Assembly: GCA_036872755.1 (NCBI GenBank)
Contig: JAVHNS010000021.1
Span: 124,001 to 188,000, forward strand
Direction: 5' to 3'
DNA from: Orbilia blumenaviensis
Taxonomy: Eukaryota > Ascomycota > Orbiliomycetes > Orbiliales > Orbiliaceae
DNA: 64,000 nucleotides
Part shown: positions 25,201 through 63,323 of the stretch, one piece after another
Numbering within the stretch: position 1 is the first letter of the stretch
How the letters are laid out: each line of letters opens with the position of its first letter
Made by a program: the position numbers and the translations under genes
Notes under the pieces: generated by a model
Seen by the model: only the letters and a program-made list of their open reading frames with translations
Database searches by the model: none
What the model was told of the DNA's origin: nothing

Positions 25201-27452
25201 AAAAATATCTTTAAAGAAATAAATCAAGGAAAGGCTATTGTGAAAACTTTAATCTTGAATTACTTAATTTCTTTCAAGAACCGGATTTACCGGCGACTAG
25301 AGTATACCTTACAATAATTATTTAATAATTGAAGAACCTTCTACTCGTTGCTCTTTTACAGTAATTATAAAGATAAAATTTTTATAACCCTGATTTAGAT
25401 CCGTGATAACTCATTTTTATTACTAAAATCTCTAACAATATTACTATACTGTAGTTATTAACTAAACCACTTAAAAGTTTATCTTAAAAGCTTAATAATT
25501 AGAGCTTTAGAGCTTTCCCGGAATTTGGTTCTTAAACGCTATAAGAGAGTTACCTAATCACTCACTAACGTTAGCACCTAATCGTAAACCTAAAGAAACA
25601 CATCTAGATAAGTAACTTATGAATTCAATCAATACAAGTAAAGGTAATAAACCTAAAGGACAACCTGCAGGTACAAATAAAGAAAAGAATTTAAGACCAT
25701 GCTTTTGAAATCCAAGTAAAGTTGCTCCTATAACTATAGTAAAGCTTAATGAAAATGTCAGCGCAAAATGCGAAGTAGTAGCGAAATTATAAGGACTGTT
25801 TGAAAAACCATATAGATCTTTAAAATTGGACTATCATTTAACCCCTCAGCACTGTAAGGGGGTTTACGTTTAGTCTCTGAGGATACTACTAATAAATATA
25901 AATTTATTTTTGTTTCCTGCTGATTTTTCATTGTTATATCTTTAAAATTTTACATTATTTAATGTTTGAAAACATTATTAATCGTATCCAAAAGCCTTAG
26001 AAATTCCCAGCATATAGTATATTTTTTTTTATTTTTATTACTTTATTTAATTTTTATATTATATAAAATTAATATGATTTTTTTATTTAATTATTTAGTT
26101 ATTCTGTTACTATTCAAATTATTTTTAATTTCTTCTATTTTTTTTATTCCTTTTTCTGTTAAATGTTCTTTAGATTTCATTAATTCTGCTACTTTTACAA
26201 AATTTTTATAATCTTCTTTTTTTACACCTATTAACGGATATTCGTAAAAAATAGGTATTATTTTTTCTATTATATCAGAATATACTGAAATCATAAAATT
26301 TATTTCATTTCTAGTTGAAGGTATATAAATTTTTCCGCAATTTAAATAATCAATAAAAGATTCAAATAATATTTTGTCTCTAATATGTTGAGAAATTGAA
26401 AATCTTAAACTTATATAAGGTTTACTTTTAGATTTTTGAATTAATACTTGAAAACTACCTTCAGCTTCTGTAAATCCCCTTAATCAATTTAAATCTTTTA
26501 TTTTTATGTCATTAACTTCAGGTCTTTCTACTTGTTCTGTATTAGGAAATGATTGTTTGATTATATCTGCTAAACCTAAATTTAATGAAGCTTTTAAATT
26601 TACTATTTTTTGTAAACCATTTAAAGTTAGATGTTCTTTATTTTTTATTAACTCTACAGCTTCTTTAAATAAAAGATAATCTGCTCATTTTTTAGTTATT
26701 AAAGGGTATTTATCTAAATGATTTATTATCACATAAATATTTTTTAAAGAACTAACTCTATATTGCGTTGAATTTTTTCCATGTTTATATAATTTACCTA
26801 CACCTAAAGTTCTTTGTATAGCCTCTAATATTTTTATATCCTTATTTTGTAAATTAATACTAAAGATAGGTTTAACTTGTCATCCTTTAAACATTCTACT
26901 ATCTTTATACATAGATATGCTAAAACAACCTTCTCCATCAATAAATCCAGTTATATAATAAGGATGAAGATAAAAAGAATTTTTATTATTAGAACTATAT
27001 TTTGGAACAGATGAAGAATTAGAAATATGTGAAGAATAAAATCTAACTAAATATTTATTAAATTTGAAATTAAATATTTTAATAAAGGATATTTTAATAA
27101 AGGATAGGCACCTTGTTACCATTCCAATAAGATTATTTATTAAAATAAACATAAATAATGTATAAATAAACGGAAAATAAATTTGCCCATTTGTACCACT
27201 AATTTGATTTATAACTAAATTTTTAACCGTAATTACTAAGGATTCTTGGTTTAAAGATCATTTATTCATTAATAACTTTTCATTGTTTTCACTTAATAAA
27301 GCAAACATAAAATTTAATATTAAACTAATTATTAAATATAATCCTATGTTTGTCAATGATAAATGTAAATTATTAAAAAGAGATATACTTAATTCTATTA
27401 TACTTCTAATTTCAAATTGATCTAAAGGATTAAAAGCTATTACTAAATGCAT
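22233..27452 (-). CDS. atp6: atp6, ATP synthase F0 subunit a
   Basis: Inner-membrane proton-channel subunit of ATP synthase. Exons 27118-27452, 25567-25795 and 22233-22439 join to 257 codons (256 aa), the usual length. Landmarks: NPLDQFEIRS near the start; SHFALTFSLSFTIVIGATLL; SLGLRLGANV with the essential Arg; GLELAIAFIQAYVFVILTSS and the ending YIKDGLYLH. Exons end in T and introns in G. Intron 1 carries an exon-fused LAGLIDADG gene. Intron 2 carries two GIY-YIG genes and splits the protein just before MSGHMLLN. A diverged second copy of exon 3 lies downstream. Confidence 0.95.
22642..23994 (-). CDS. GIY-YIG homing endonuclease with NUMOD-type tail, atp6 intron 2
   Basis: ATG at 23994; 451 codons with TGA = Trp. 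The catalytic domain shows GIYRW and KTYIGSSSKL, then RFKRY (Arg), an LEILEYC block and NREQFYLDSCKPEYNI with the conserved Glu and Asn. The C-terminal half has three repeated DNA-binding modules of the NUMOD/IENR type, for example FLSMAQAAQFLGVHMTTVK, FSTTKDACDYLEISVKRL and YSSVSSAAKALGISAASIST. It looks intact. It stands 200 nt before atp6 exon 3, so enzyme and exon could have moved together. Confidence 0.88.
24005..25060 (-). CDS. GIY-YIG endonuclease (first of two in atp6 intron 2), start unclear
   Basis: The frame is open from 25060 to a stop at 24005-24007, with GIYMW, KKYVGSSIDLRRRL, LEFCDINNLLLREKHF and SPEYNILKTPGSP, then two NUMOD-like modules (YHAIKAAARALGIDKRYI). No ATG occurs before the catalytic domain; an AUA/AUU start is possible. 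The tail after IGAALLKH turns hydrophobic and unlike other NUMODs, which suggests a late frameshift. It ends 11 nt before the start of the next GIY-YIG gene, so the two are a tandem pair. Confidence 0.7.
25061..25566 (-). other. atp6 intron 2 ribozyme core
   Basis: 5' portion of intron 2, without an ORF. Conserved strands on the + strand include gatccgtgataactcattt (about 25400-25418), tctactcgttgctctttta (about 25341-25359) and the 5' block around 25480-25540. The same strands recur in nad2 introns 1 and 2, the nad3 intron and cox3 intron 3. Confidence 0.75.
25796..27117 (-). CDS. atp6 intron 1 with exon-fused LAGLIDADG HEG (stop at 26091)
   Basis: The exon 1 frame continues through TRCLSFIKISFIKIF to a stop at 26091, about 342 intronic codons. 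Motifs: YITGFIDGEGCFS (about 26950) and WLRGFTEAEGSFQ (about 26490). Both keep their acidic residue and the gene looks intact. Behind it, on the + strand, lie IB-like core strands: tagtctctgaggata (about 25870), tttcctgctgatt (about 25912), cccagcatatag (about 26007) and the S strand ggactatcattt (25828-25839), 33 nt before exon 2. Confidence 0.88.
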
Positions 27453-27975
27453 GATCTTTAATTATTTTACTTAGAGTTTTAATTTACTCTTACTAACTTA
27501 ATTAATTCAGAGATATAAAACAATTTGTCTCTTCATAACTGGACAATAATCACATCTAATTGAGATGTTTTGAAGTCAATCTGACTATTATTAATTTTGC
27601 GAACCCACTAAGCATTACGCGAACTACGCGTTATATTATTTTATTGTTTGATATAAGTTTTTTTATAAACTTATAAAGATAACTATATAAAATAGTAATA
27701 TAAATAGTAATTTAAAAATTTGCTATGAGCAATTTATATTGCTAATTTTGAAAATGACTTAGTAAAATAAAAAAAAGTAGTGCCGTAATAAAATATAAAA
27801 TTAACCCCCTACTTATTTAATAAATAATAATAATATTTTATAAAATAAAGGAATTAAAAATATTAATAATGTTAACCTAATTTTTATTATATTAAATTTT
27901 ATTACTTTTATAATTTATTATATCAAATATAAGCATTAAAATTTTTAAAGTAAAAAAAGAAAATATTTTTAAATT
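27453..27975. other. Spacer between rps3 and atp6
   Basis: No ORF recognised. It includes an imperfect hairpin around 27552-27570 (acatctaattgagatgt) and a small GC island at about 27615-27640 (cattacgcgaactacgcg). The atp8 gene often found upstream of atp6 is not here. Confidence 0.5.
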
Positions 27976-30900
27976 TTATCTTACACTTCTGAAGTATCTA
28001 AATTTTTTTTCTTCATCTAAAATATATCATATGATTTTACTTTTTTTATCTTCATAATTTGTTTTATCTATTTCTCCTTTTTTAAATATATTTTCTAGCG
28101 TGTGCAGCGATGCAACATGTCGAACCACTTCATTTGCATATCTACTCATTCTTAGATTGTAACAATCATTATCCTTAGAAGAAATTCCACAGGCGTTTGA
28201 ATTTAATTTATTTCATTCATAGAATCTTATACCAAAAATCTTTTTTAGAGTTTCTACAATTTTATCATTTGACTTTGGCATTGTTTCAAATACAGTTTTA
28301 TTCTCATATACCCTCTGTGCTTTCATTCTTTCATAATCAACCTTTTCTTGACCTCTATAGGCAGGTGTTTTACTAGATTGATAACCATAAACAGACGAAG
28401 GTTGATCTATATCTGCAACAGAAGCATCAGTAACAGGATATGGAGGAACTTTTGAAGTCTGCTGAATAGCAGATCATACTCCATTATCACAGTTTGAAGG
28501 TAAAAAGACATAACCTCCTTCAAAGAATCTTTTACGTCCCGTGGTTTTATCTAGGTAGTTATCTTCTTTAAAATAATATCAACGACCATCTGACTCATTA
28601 GGATCTAAGTGAACAAAAACAATAGGAGCATCTTTATTTACATAAGTACCAGCAAATATTTTATTAGTGTTGGACCCTTTAGGAAAAAAAACAAAACCAC
28701 CTTTAAAATATTCTTTTGTTCCTTCATCTTTTTTATAAAATCCTTTCTTGAAAAAACGTCAGGAACCTTCTATTTGATCTGGATTATTTTGAGTATCAGT
28801 AATAATTTCTTGAGAGTTTCTTAATTCACCTGAAGATGTAGAGGTTTCTTTTTGGGAATTAGAATTTACTTTTTGAGAATGTTTATTCGATCTAGTTTTT
28901 CGTTTAGGTCTATTATCTTCACTTTGAGCATTGTCTAATTCAGTTAAGCTTTTAGAAGATTCAATAATTCGACGTCTTCTAGGACGAGGATTATTGTTAG
29001 ATTCCGAGGAATCCGCTTCTATACTTTGAGTCGCAGGTATATTAGAAACTCTTTCACCAGAATTTTCATTATTAGAGTCATTAGGTGTATTTAAAACAGT
29101 ATCCCAAAAAGAGCGTTTAGGTCTTTCAGTGTTACTAGCCCTTACTTCAGAGTTTTCGTTAGAATTTTCCATAAAATTAATAAATAACTTAGAATTTTTA
29201 TTTAATTCTTTATTTTCATTAATTCCAGTTAAATTTAATTTTTGATAAAAAATATCTTTAATTATTTTTTCTAAATGAATACTTAAATAATCTATAATAT
29301 TATAAACCCCTAAAAAACTAAAAAAATAAAATCCTCAATCAAATAAACTAGATTTTGTTATGTTAATTATTGTTTGAAGAAAACTAATGTTATGTAAATT
29401 AGATACAAATGCTAATAAACTATCAATATTAGGTCTTAGTAAAGGAATAATTAAATTTTGTACATAAAAAATAATAATAATACTTAAAATTAATTTTAAT
29501 GTTATTTTTAAATATTTGGTTTGAGCTGAAGTGATATAAGAATTTTTAGATGTATTTTTATTGCTTAAAGTACTATAAGAATAGTAGCTTGTTCACCCCT
29601 TCACTGCGAAGCTTCCTGTTTTAGCAGTATTATGAGCAACAGTAAATTCTAAATTAGGTCGTCAGTCTCCTCTCATAGCAGGAATTGAAATAGATCTGTG
29701 TGATGAATCAAGATTTTTTAAACTTCCTTTATATGTCATTGCTTTTACTGCTCGAGCGGCGATATTACGTTTGGTTAATCTTCCAGCAGCTATTAATTTA
29801 ATTCCAGAAATAAATTTATATTTAATTCGACTTAATAGTTCCAAGTATAAATTAGAATTATTGGGTTTTAAAGAAGATAACTCTCGTAATGAATTTATAC
29901 CCAGAATATTAAATACATTTATTTTATCTTTTAGTTTATATTTATTATAACATACTAACTTAGCTTTAGCAAATATTTTTCTTTTAGCTTTAAGAAGACT
30001 TCTTTTTTTTGTTATTAATTTTCTAGCAATAAATTCTGCAAGCATATTACTGTTTAAATAAATATATTTAAGTCGTATTAAATTAATTTCTATTTTTTTT
30101 TTAGAATATCTATTTAAATAATTAAGTAATCAAATTTTCAGTTTATTAATTTTAGATTCAAATTTATGCTTTTTTAAAAAATATTTTGTTAAAAAAAGAA
30201 AAAATTCAAAATTTTTTTTTTTTATATAACTCATTATTATTTGTGAATTAGGATATAATCTATCTCTTCCTATTTGAGTAAATACACCTAAATTTTCTAA
30301 ATATATTTTTTTTAAATTATATTTAACTAAATAGTTAAAACTTATAAGCAAGGAGGCTTTACTTATCTGTGAATTAATGTATGAAAAAAATTTAATACCG
30401 GAAATTTTTATAGAATTATTTAAAGCATCTTTAACTCCTTCAGTTATATATGCTAATATTTCATTTATATTCTTAATTATTTCAAAAAGCATATTATATT
30501 TATTAATTTGTTTAATATATTTTTTTATTTCATTAATTATTTTATCATCTCTTTCAGCACTTCACGCTGATTCAATTCTTTTTTCTCTAATTATTTTATT
30601 AATTAAATCTTTATTGCTTTTAAATTCAATATATTTTTTTGTTTCATTAATTATTCCATTACTTATCTTTATAAATATAATTTTTTTTTCTATTCTATTA
30701 ATTATTTTACTAATTTTTACTTTATTTTTTTTTATATATTTAGCTTTTTTTATTATTCTACTAAGTATATTAGTCATTTTATTTTCATTTATTTTAATTA
30801 AATTTAAATCATCTTTTATTTTATTAATTAATTTAGTCATTTTTTCTTCTTTTTTTTTTAATTCAAAAGAATCTTCTCTTTTATTTTTGAATAATCAATT

Positions 30901-31890
30901 TATTATTCTTATTATTATAGTACTAAATATTATTCTATTATTTATATAAAATTTAGGATAATTTTTTATTATAACATTAATTCATTTGTTTACTATAAAT
31001 TTTAATTTTAATTTATTTATATCTAATCGTATTAATTTTAATTTATATCCTAACATAATAGCTTTAATAATGATAGACATTGAATTTATTATATCATTAT
31101 AATATACTAAACTTTTTTTGAATCAATCTACTTTTAAATTATCAAAATTTGCTTTAAAAAATTGTAATTTATCTTTTTTTAAAATACCATCTAATCAATA
31201 ACTATTAATTTTTGTTTTAAATAATAAATATTGAATTTCTTTCACATAATCAATTATTGGTTTATAAGTATTTTTATCTATATGATTAAATAAATAATCC
31301 ATATTAAAATATATAGAATTTTTTTGTATTTTTTTTTTTAAATAAGTACTTACTTTTTTTTGCTCTGCAAAAAAATATAATGTTATTAGAATTTTTGAGC
31401 TAGTATGTTTAAGCTTAGGAGGACTGATGAAAATTTTATGTGTGATTAAACGCTTTTTTAATTTATACATTTTTTTTCTAGCAAAAGCCGGAATAGAATA
31501 AAAATAAATTTTTATTCATTTTGTAATTATCATATATAAATTCATTAAGTCTCTTAATTCTAACTTATTGTAAGAATAAACAGATTGTGATCATTCTCTT
31601 ACCGAAGCCGGTCTATGTTTTACTAATAATGATTCGTCTTCTATCATATTATTATTATCATTAATATTATTATTAGAAGGCTTAATATTATTATTAGAAT
31701 AAAATTCAAAAATTTTACTCTTAGTATTAGCCTTTGTAGAATAAGATTTTTTATCGAGATAATTTAAATTTTTTAAATAAATTGAAAAAAAATTTTGGTT
31801 AAATGAATTTTCAGAGTTGAAATTACCAAAAGTTGCAGTTTCAAATTGTTTATTATTTAAACTTTTAAAAAAGGAATTGTTTATAGCCAA
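27976..31890 (-). CDS. rps3: Free-standing rps3 with long C-terminal extension (1304 aa)
   Basis: One frame of 1305 codons, with no TAA/TAG before the final TAA and several TGA = Trp. Residues about 90-200 (KHRPASVREWSQSVYSYNKL) are the Rps3 N-terminal part. Then comes a Lys/Ile/Asn-rich insertion, and residues about 615-770 are the Rps3 C-domain (GRLTKRNIAARAVKAMTYKG, SIPAMRGDWRPN, KTGSFAVKGW). Rps3 normally ends there. Here the frame runs on for about 530 residues: two hydrophobic segments (about 790-816 and 847-868), a Ser/Asn/Glu-rich linker (about 907-1040), two repeats of about 40 aa (WRFFKKGFYKKDEGTKEYF... and WYYFKEDNYLDKTTGRKRFF...), and a charged tail. I know no family for the extension. 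Small-subunit ribosomal role from family knowledge; role of the extension unknown. Confidence 0.85.
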
Positions 31891-34559
31891 TCCTTAATTA
31901 AATTTTGCTTTAGCTATTAAGAGTTTATTAAACTAAAGATTTATTAACCTAAAGCTTTTATTTCCTTAATATTCTTTTTAAAATGACTAAAGACTTTACC
32001 AAGTTAAACTTGAAGTATATTGAGATTATAAATTTAATTCTATTAAATTTTTAAGAACATGTTGTATGGACTTGAACCTACATATTTATTAACTTTTTTC
32101 TAATACACTCTACCTTTGAGCTAAACATGTTAAATTATATATAATATTCTGATTTAAATAAGCTGATTTTAGTATTAATTTGAAGCTAACTAAATAAAGC
32201 TAACCATAGGCTTCTTTGCAATTGCACTATCATATATATTATAATTATTAACTATTTACATTATACGATAAATAATTTCTTTTAAATACCAGAATTTTTA
32301 TCCTAAATTACTATTTAACAAAATTAATAATTTTATCAAAGTATTTTATGGCTAATAAGCATCAGACTTTCCGATATATAATAAATATATAGCCAAAGTA
32401 TAAATCCAGAAATATATTTAAAAAATTTTTTTTAATTATATACTTTACATAATTTTTTTTATTACAATAATGAGGATAAATTATTAACCCCCCCCTCTTT
32501 ACAATAATTTTAATCTTAATTTTTTTATTTGTAATTTTTATTTTTAATCATATTAAATAAAATTAACATTTATTCAATTGTTACCCCTCCACAAAAATAT
32601 TTTAAATTTTTATTAGAAAATGCTAAATTTTTTATTGCTTAATCTCAATAAAAATATAATAATATTAAATATTGAATAATGATATCATAGTATTTATTAG
32701 GTTTATAAAATATAATAACTTATATTACATAATAGTACTTTTTTTTTACTTTTTTAATATATTATTAAGGCAAATAACACAATAAAAATAATTTATTTTT
32801 AATTCTAACCTTATATAAACGTACTGATAATTAATCAAAATTTCAACCTATTACAAATAATTGAACTTTTAAACTATTTTTATTTTCCAATTCTTGTATT
32901 ATCTATAACCATCATTGACATGATAGTAAACCATTCATACATTTTTTATATAATGTAATAACATTACCAAGCACGGTGAGGCTGACATAAAGAGATAATT
33001 ATAACAATATTTTAATATATTTACAATATTGAATTATAGCTTTTATATTTTTAGCTTTTATATGCTTAGCACACACCACGCAAAATGCCATCGCGCCATG
33101 TTAAATTTAAGCGCCAGCCGTTGATATAAAACATCGCGCGTTACGTCCTACGTTTATTTAAATTTTAGTGACATCTACGTAAAACGCATTAGTCTAAACG
33201 TCTATTACGCGGGAGAAATGTAATATTAAAAAATAAAATGCGCGCCATGTTAATCACGGCGCGCGGAAATTAAAAAACTTACGAACACGGCCGTCGAATT
33301 TAACCTTATTATTCAAATAAAATTTTTAGAGTAAATTTAATATTAAATTATAAACTTTTATTTAATAAAGAATAACTAGTTATATTCAAGTAAGTGCAAG
33401 TTTAAATAACTTAAATTATTTAAAACAAATATATTTTTATTATTAAAACACTATTAGCTAAAATAAATAAAATTTAATATAGAAACAACGCGCATTACGC
33501 GCGTTGTGACTGAAATATTTAAACCTAAGTATATTTAATACATTTAAAAAGTTTATATATAATACCTATTTTAATTATTTTTAAATAAAAATGATTTTAT
33601 TCATTTATTACTAAAATTTGATAAATATAATCTTAAAAACACAAAAATACAATTTCTATATAATTTTTTTATAAAAATCAATTTAAATATCTTTTTAATA
33701 TTGATGTTATAAAACCTTTTATACATAAAATTATAAATAATTGTATTAATAATATTATCATGAGATAGTTTAATAATACCTTTATTAGAAGGCCGTCGAA
33801 AATGACCCTTGAATTATAAGCGCCCTAATGACCTACAAATTTATAAACTTTTATGTTTATAAATTTAGCCATTTTTTTATTTTTAACAATTATTAAGGCA
33901 AACTTTTCAATTATTTATAATAGTATATGCATTATTATTAAATATTATATGATTTTATGTATATTATTATATTACTTATGTAATACTTTAATTCAAATAA
34001 TTATTTCAATAATAAATCAAATTTAGTTTTAATAATGATATATACTTAACCATATAATCGTCATTAAACACTATATTGACTTTCTATATAAGCAATAAAT
34101 TAAGTTCTAATTATATAAGTTTATTATAAATATAGGGGGGCGTCATCGTGTAACGAATGAACATCGCGCATAACGCACTACGTACTTTATAAAATTTATA
34201 ATTATATTATATGAAATAATATATCAAATTTATTCTTATATATTTTAAATGACTTATATATTATGTGAATAATATCATTTATACAAAGCTATAATTACAA
34301 AATTTAATATATTAATATTTACTAAAATAATATTAAAAGTTATTAAAAATTAAAAGTTAGATTTATTCTTATAGGGTGGATATTATAAAATATTTATTAG
34401 TTCGTACCCATTTAATAATAATCTATAAAAATGGATTTAAACTAATCAAATGAAAATATATTAAATTCAATAATAAAATCATATTTATAAATTAAACATT
34501 GCCAACTTCGCTGGCATTTTTTGCCGCAAAACGGCCCGTAGCTTTAGATAATTATATTT
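31891..34559. other. AT-rich spacer upstream of rps3
   Basis: No protein gene. It contains the tRNA-like sequence at 32056-32131, a C8 run near 32490, a G6 run near 34135, and scattered GC hairpins (about 33060-33300, and aacgcgcattacgcgcgttg at about 33486-33505). No replication origin or promoter could be identified. Confidence 0.5.
32056..32131 (-). pseudogene. tRNA-like sequence, degenerate relative of trnR
   Basis: Acceptor stem AACATGT/ACATGTT pairs fully. The block GTTTAGCTCAAAGGTAGAG is identical to the start of trnR(acg) at 34560-34631, and the T loop TTCAAGT is present. The anticodon arm is poor: ATTAG-AAAAAAG-TTAAT has no U33 and no sensible anticodon, and the T stem has a bulge. 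Most likely a decaying duplicate of a tRNA-Arg gene. Confidence 0.55.
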
Positions 34560-34631
34560 ATCACGTTATTTGATTTGAACAAATAACCATCTCATTCGTA
34601 ATAAGATGCTCTACCTTTGAGCTAAACGTGA
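34560..34631 (-). tRNA. trnR: tRNA-Arg (anticodon ACG)
   Basis: A 72-nt cloverleaf: acceptor TCACGTT/AACGTGA, D arm GCTCAAAGGTAGAGC, anticodon arm TCTTA-TTACGAA-TGAGA with anticodon ACG, T arm ATTTG-TTCAAAT-CAAAT. Its acceptor stem is identical to that of trnR(ucg) at 11235. Two CGN-reading tRNAs with different wobble bases suggest recent duplication and anticodon change. Confidence 0.93.
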
Positions 34632-36191
34632 TTAAAAAAGTAGTCCATAGCCAGTAGCTGATTTATTGCCTATTTTAGGCGCAGTGGTGATTATATATAT
34701 AATTTAATAACCTTTAGATTAAAATTTTCTACTTAGTAACTTCAAATATTTTTATCTTTTCAACATACTGCGTGCAGAGCCCGCTAATAAAAGAAACTTT
34801 AGCTCAACTAAAAATATTTAATTTATAAATAGTTGAGCTTTATTATAATTTTTACCCTTAATCTTTAAAGATTAATCAATATAAATTAGTTTGAACTTTC
34901 AGCTTAAAAATAACCATTAGAATTTTTGATCGATGGGCCTCATATTTAATTTTTTTTAAGTATCACTATTTGATATTTTATTTTTAATTCATATATGTTA
35001 ATAACTTTTTATAATATTCCTATATAATAATTTTTTTATTAATAAAAGTTCTTTTTTATTTATAAAAATTTATATATAAACCAATAAAGCCAATATAATA
35101 CTCTTTAAATAAAATTATTAAAAAAATATTGTGTACGCGCTTTATCGCGTCTTGCTAGACTATACACAAATAATTTGAATTAATTATCATCAATTACTAT
35201 TTCTGTATAGTTTTTAATATCTTTATTTATCGAAAAAAATTCTTATAATCATAATACATGCCTATAGTTAATTTTTCGTTACATCACTGCTTGAATTTTC
35301 ACTTTAAATCTTTTCAAATTATGTAGTTATTAGCTTGATCATTTAATAATAACCTTTAGTTTCTAACGCCGCTCCTTCGGTGCGGCGTTATCACGCGTAT
35401 ATATTAACTCATATATTTTGTATTATTATTTTTAAAGTTATTAACTTAATTTGGAATAGTATTATTAATTTTGCCGTCGTCTAACAGGCTTAAACATCGC
35501 GCAACGCGTATTGTTTTTATGTAAAATATTTAAGACCACCTATATGGGTCTTTTTTTACCTAATTTTAATTATATAATAATTAAATATTATTTCATGATA
35601 ATAATCTATTATATTATATTTTTATAATTAATTGAATTTTAATTTTGAGAGTACCAGCTGTGAAGCAGCTGTATATTTCATACTTTAATAAAAACCCCTC
35701 GGTGGTTTTATCTCATAATTTAAGAATTTAATAATTAAAATATAATTATATACTTACCATACCTACCCTTGTTATAAATTAAAAAAACCCACCTTCGAAA
35801 TTTATCTAAGTGGGTTCAAAAACTTAATAAGTTTATTTTGTTTATTATTTTGTTTAAAATACAATTTATTATTTTTTATTATTTTGTTAAGCATCAACAA
35901 AAGATAAAGAAGTTTTTTTAACAAAATATTTATGATTTTTATTATTTTGTTAAACATCAACAATAGGATGAGACTAATTTCAGAATTTTATTCTAAGAAA
36001 TAAACATTTTCTATTTTGAAAATCATATAAACCAAATGAAAGTAACATCAAATTGGAATAAATGAAATATTTTCAAAATAAATTAATTGTATTTACTATA
36101 GTAAAAGTATAAATTTTGTCTTGAATAAATTATAGTATACAGCGAAATTTATTAAATAATTTAAATAATAAATTTTTAATTTTTTTTTTAT
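34632..36191. other. Spacer downstream of cox1
   Basis: No gene found. A hairpin at 35786-35816 (aacccac/gtgggtt) lies about 375 nt past the cox1 stop and could mark a processing point. An almost exact 28-nt direct repeat occurs at 35873-35900 and 35936-35963. GC hairpins occur at about 35368-35390 (aacgccgc...gcggcgtt) and 35652-35670 (cagctgtgaagcagctg). Confidence 0.5.
35873..35963. repeat. 28-nt direct repeat pair
   Basis: tttttattattttgttaagc at 35873 and tttttattattttgttaaac at 35936, each followed by atcaacaa. The units differ at one base and are separated by 35 nt. A shorter relative (tttattattttgttta) begins at about 35841. Confidence 0.7.
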
Positions 36192-63100
<26,909 letters not shown>

Positions 63101-63172
63101 AAGGGGTAAGGTGGATTCGAACCACAATTAATGATTTGCAATCAAATAACAGACCATCTGTAACATACCCCC
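63101..63172 (-). tRNA. trnC: tRNA-Cys (anticodon GCA)
   Basis: 72 nt. Acceptor GGGGGTA/TACCCCT (first pair G-U), D arm ACAG-ATGGT-CTGT, anticodon loop TTGCAAA with anticodon GCA, and T arm ending GTGG-TTCGAAT-CCAC. The anticodon stem is weak (mismatches in the outer pairs), as is seen in some mitochondrial tRNAs. Confidence 0.85.
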
Positions 63173-63252
63173 TAAATTTTTTAAAACGCGTTAATATGCT
63201 TATTCGTTAGTACTTTACTCCCCCCCCGTTACCTATATTATTATTTATTTTT

Positions 63253-63323
63253 AGTCCCCAAGATGACTCGAACATCTATCAAAATATTAACAGTATTCTG
63301 CTCTACCGTTGAGCTATGGCGAC
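63253..63323 (-). tRNA. trnN: tRNA-Asn (anticodon GUU)
   Basis: 71 nt. Acceptor GTCGCCA/TGGGGAC with one G-G mismatch, D arm GCTCAACGGTAGAGC, anticodon arm GAATA-CTGTTAA-TATTT with anticodon GTT, T arm AGATG-TTCGAGT-CATCT. It stands 80 nt upstream of trnC and probably in the same transcript as trnC and cox1. Confidence 0.9.

Noticed and set aside
27500..27640. Possible tRNA in the rps3-atp6 spacer
   Set aside because: A hairpin and tRNA-like words occur, but no acceptor, D and T arms can be paired together.
30377..30949. Plus-strand hydrophobic ORF of 190 codons
   Set aside because: It is the antisense of the Lys/Ile/Asn-rich part of rps3; low-complexity AT sequence gives Leu/Ile/Phe on the other strand.
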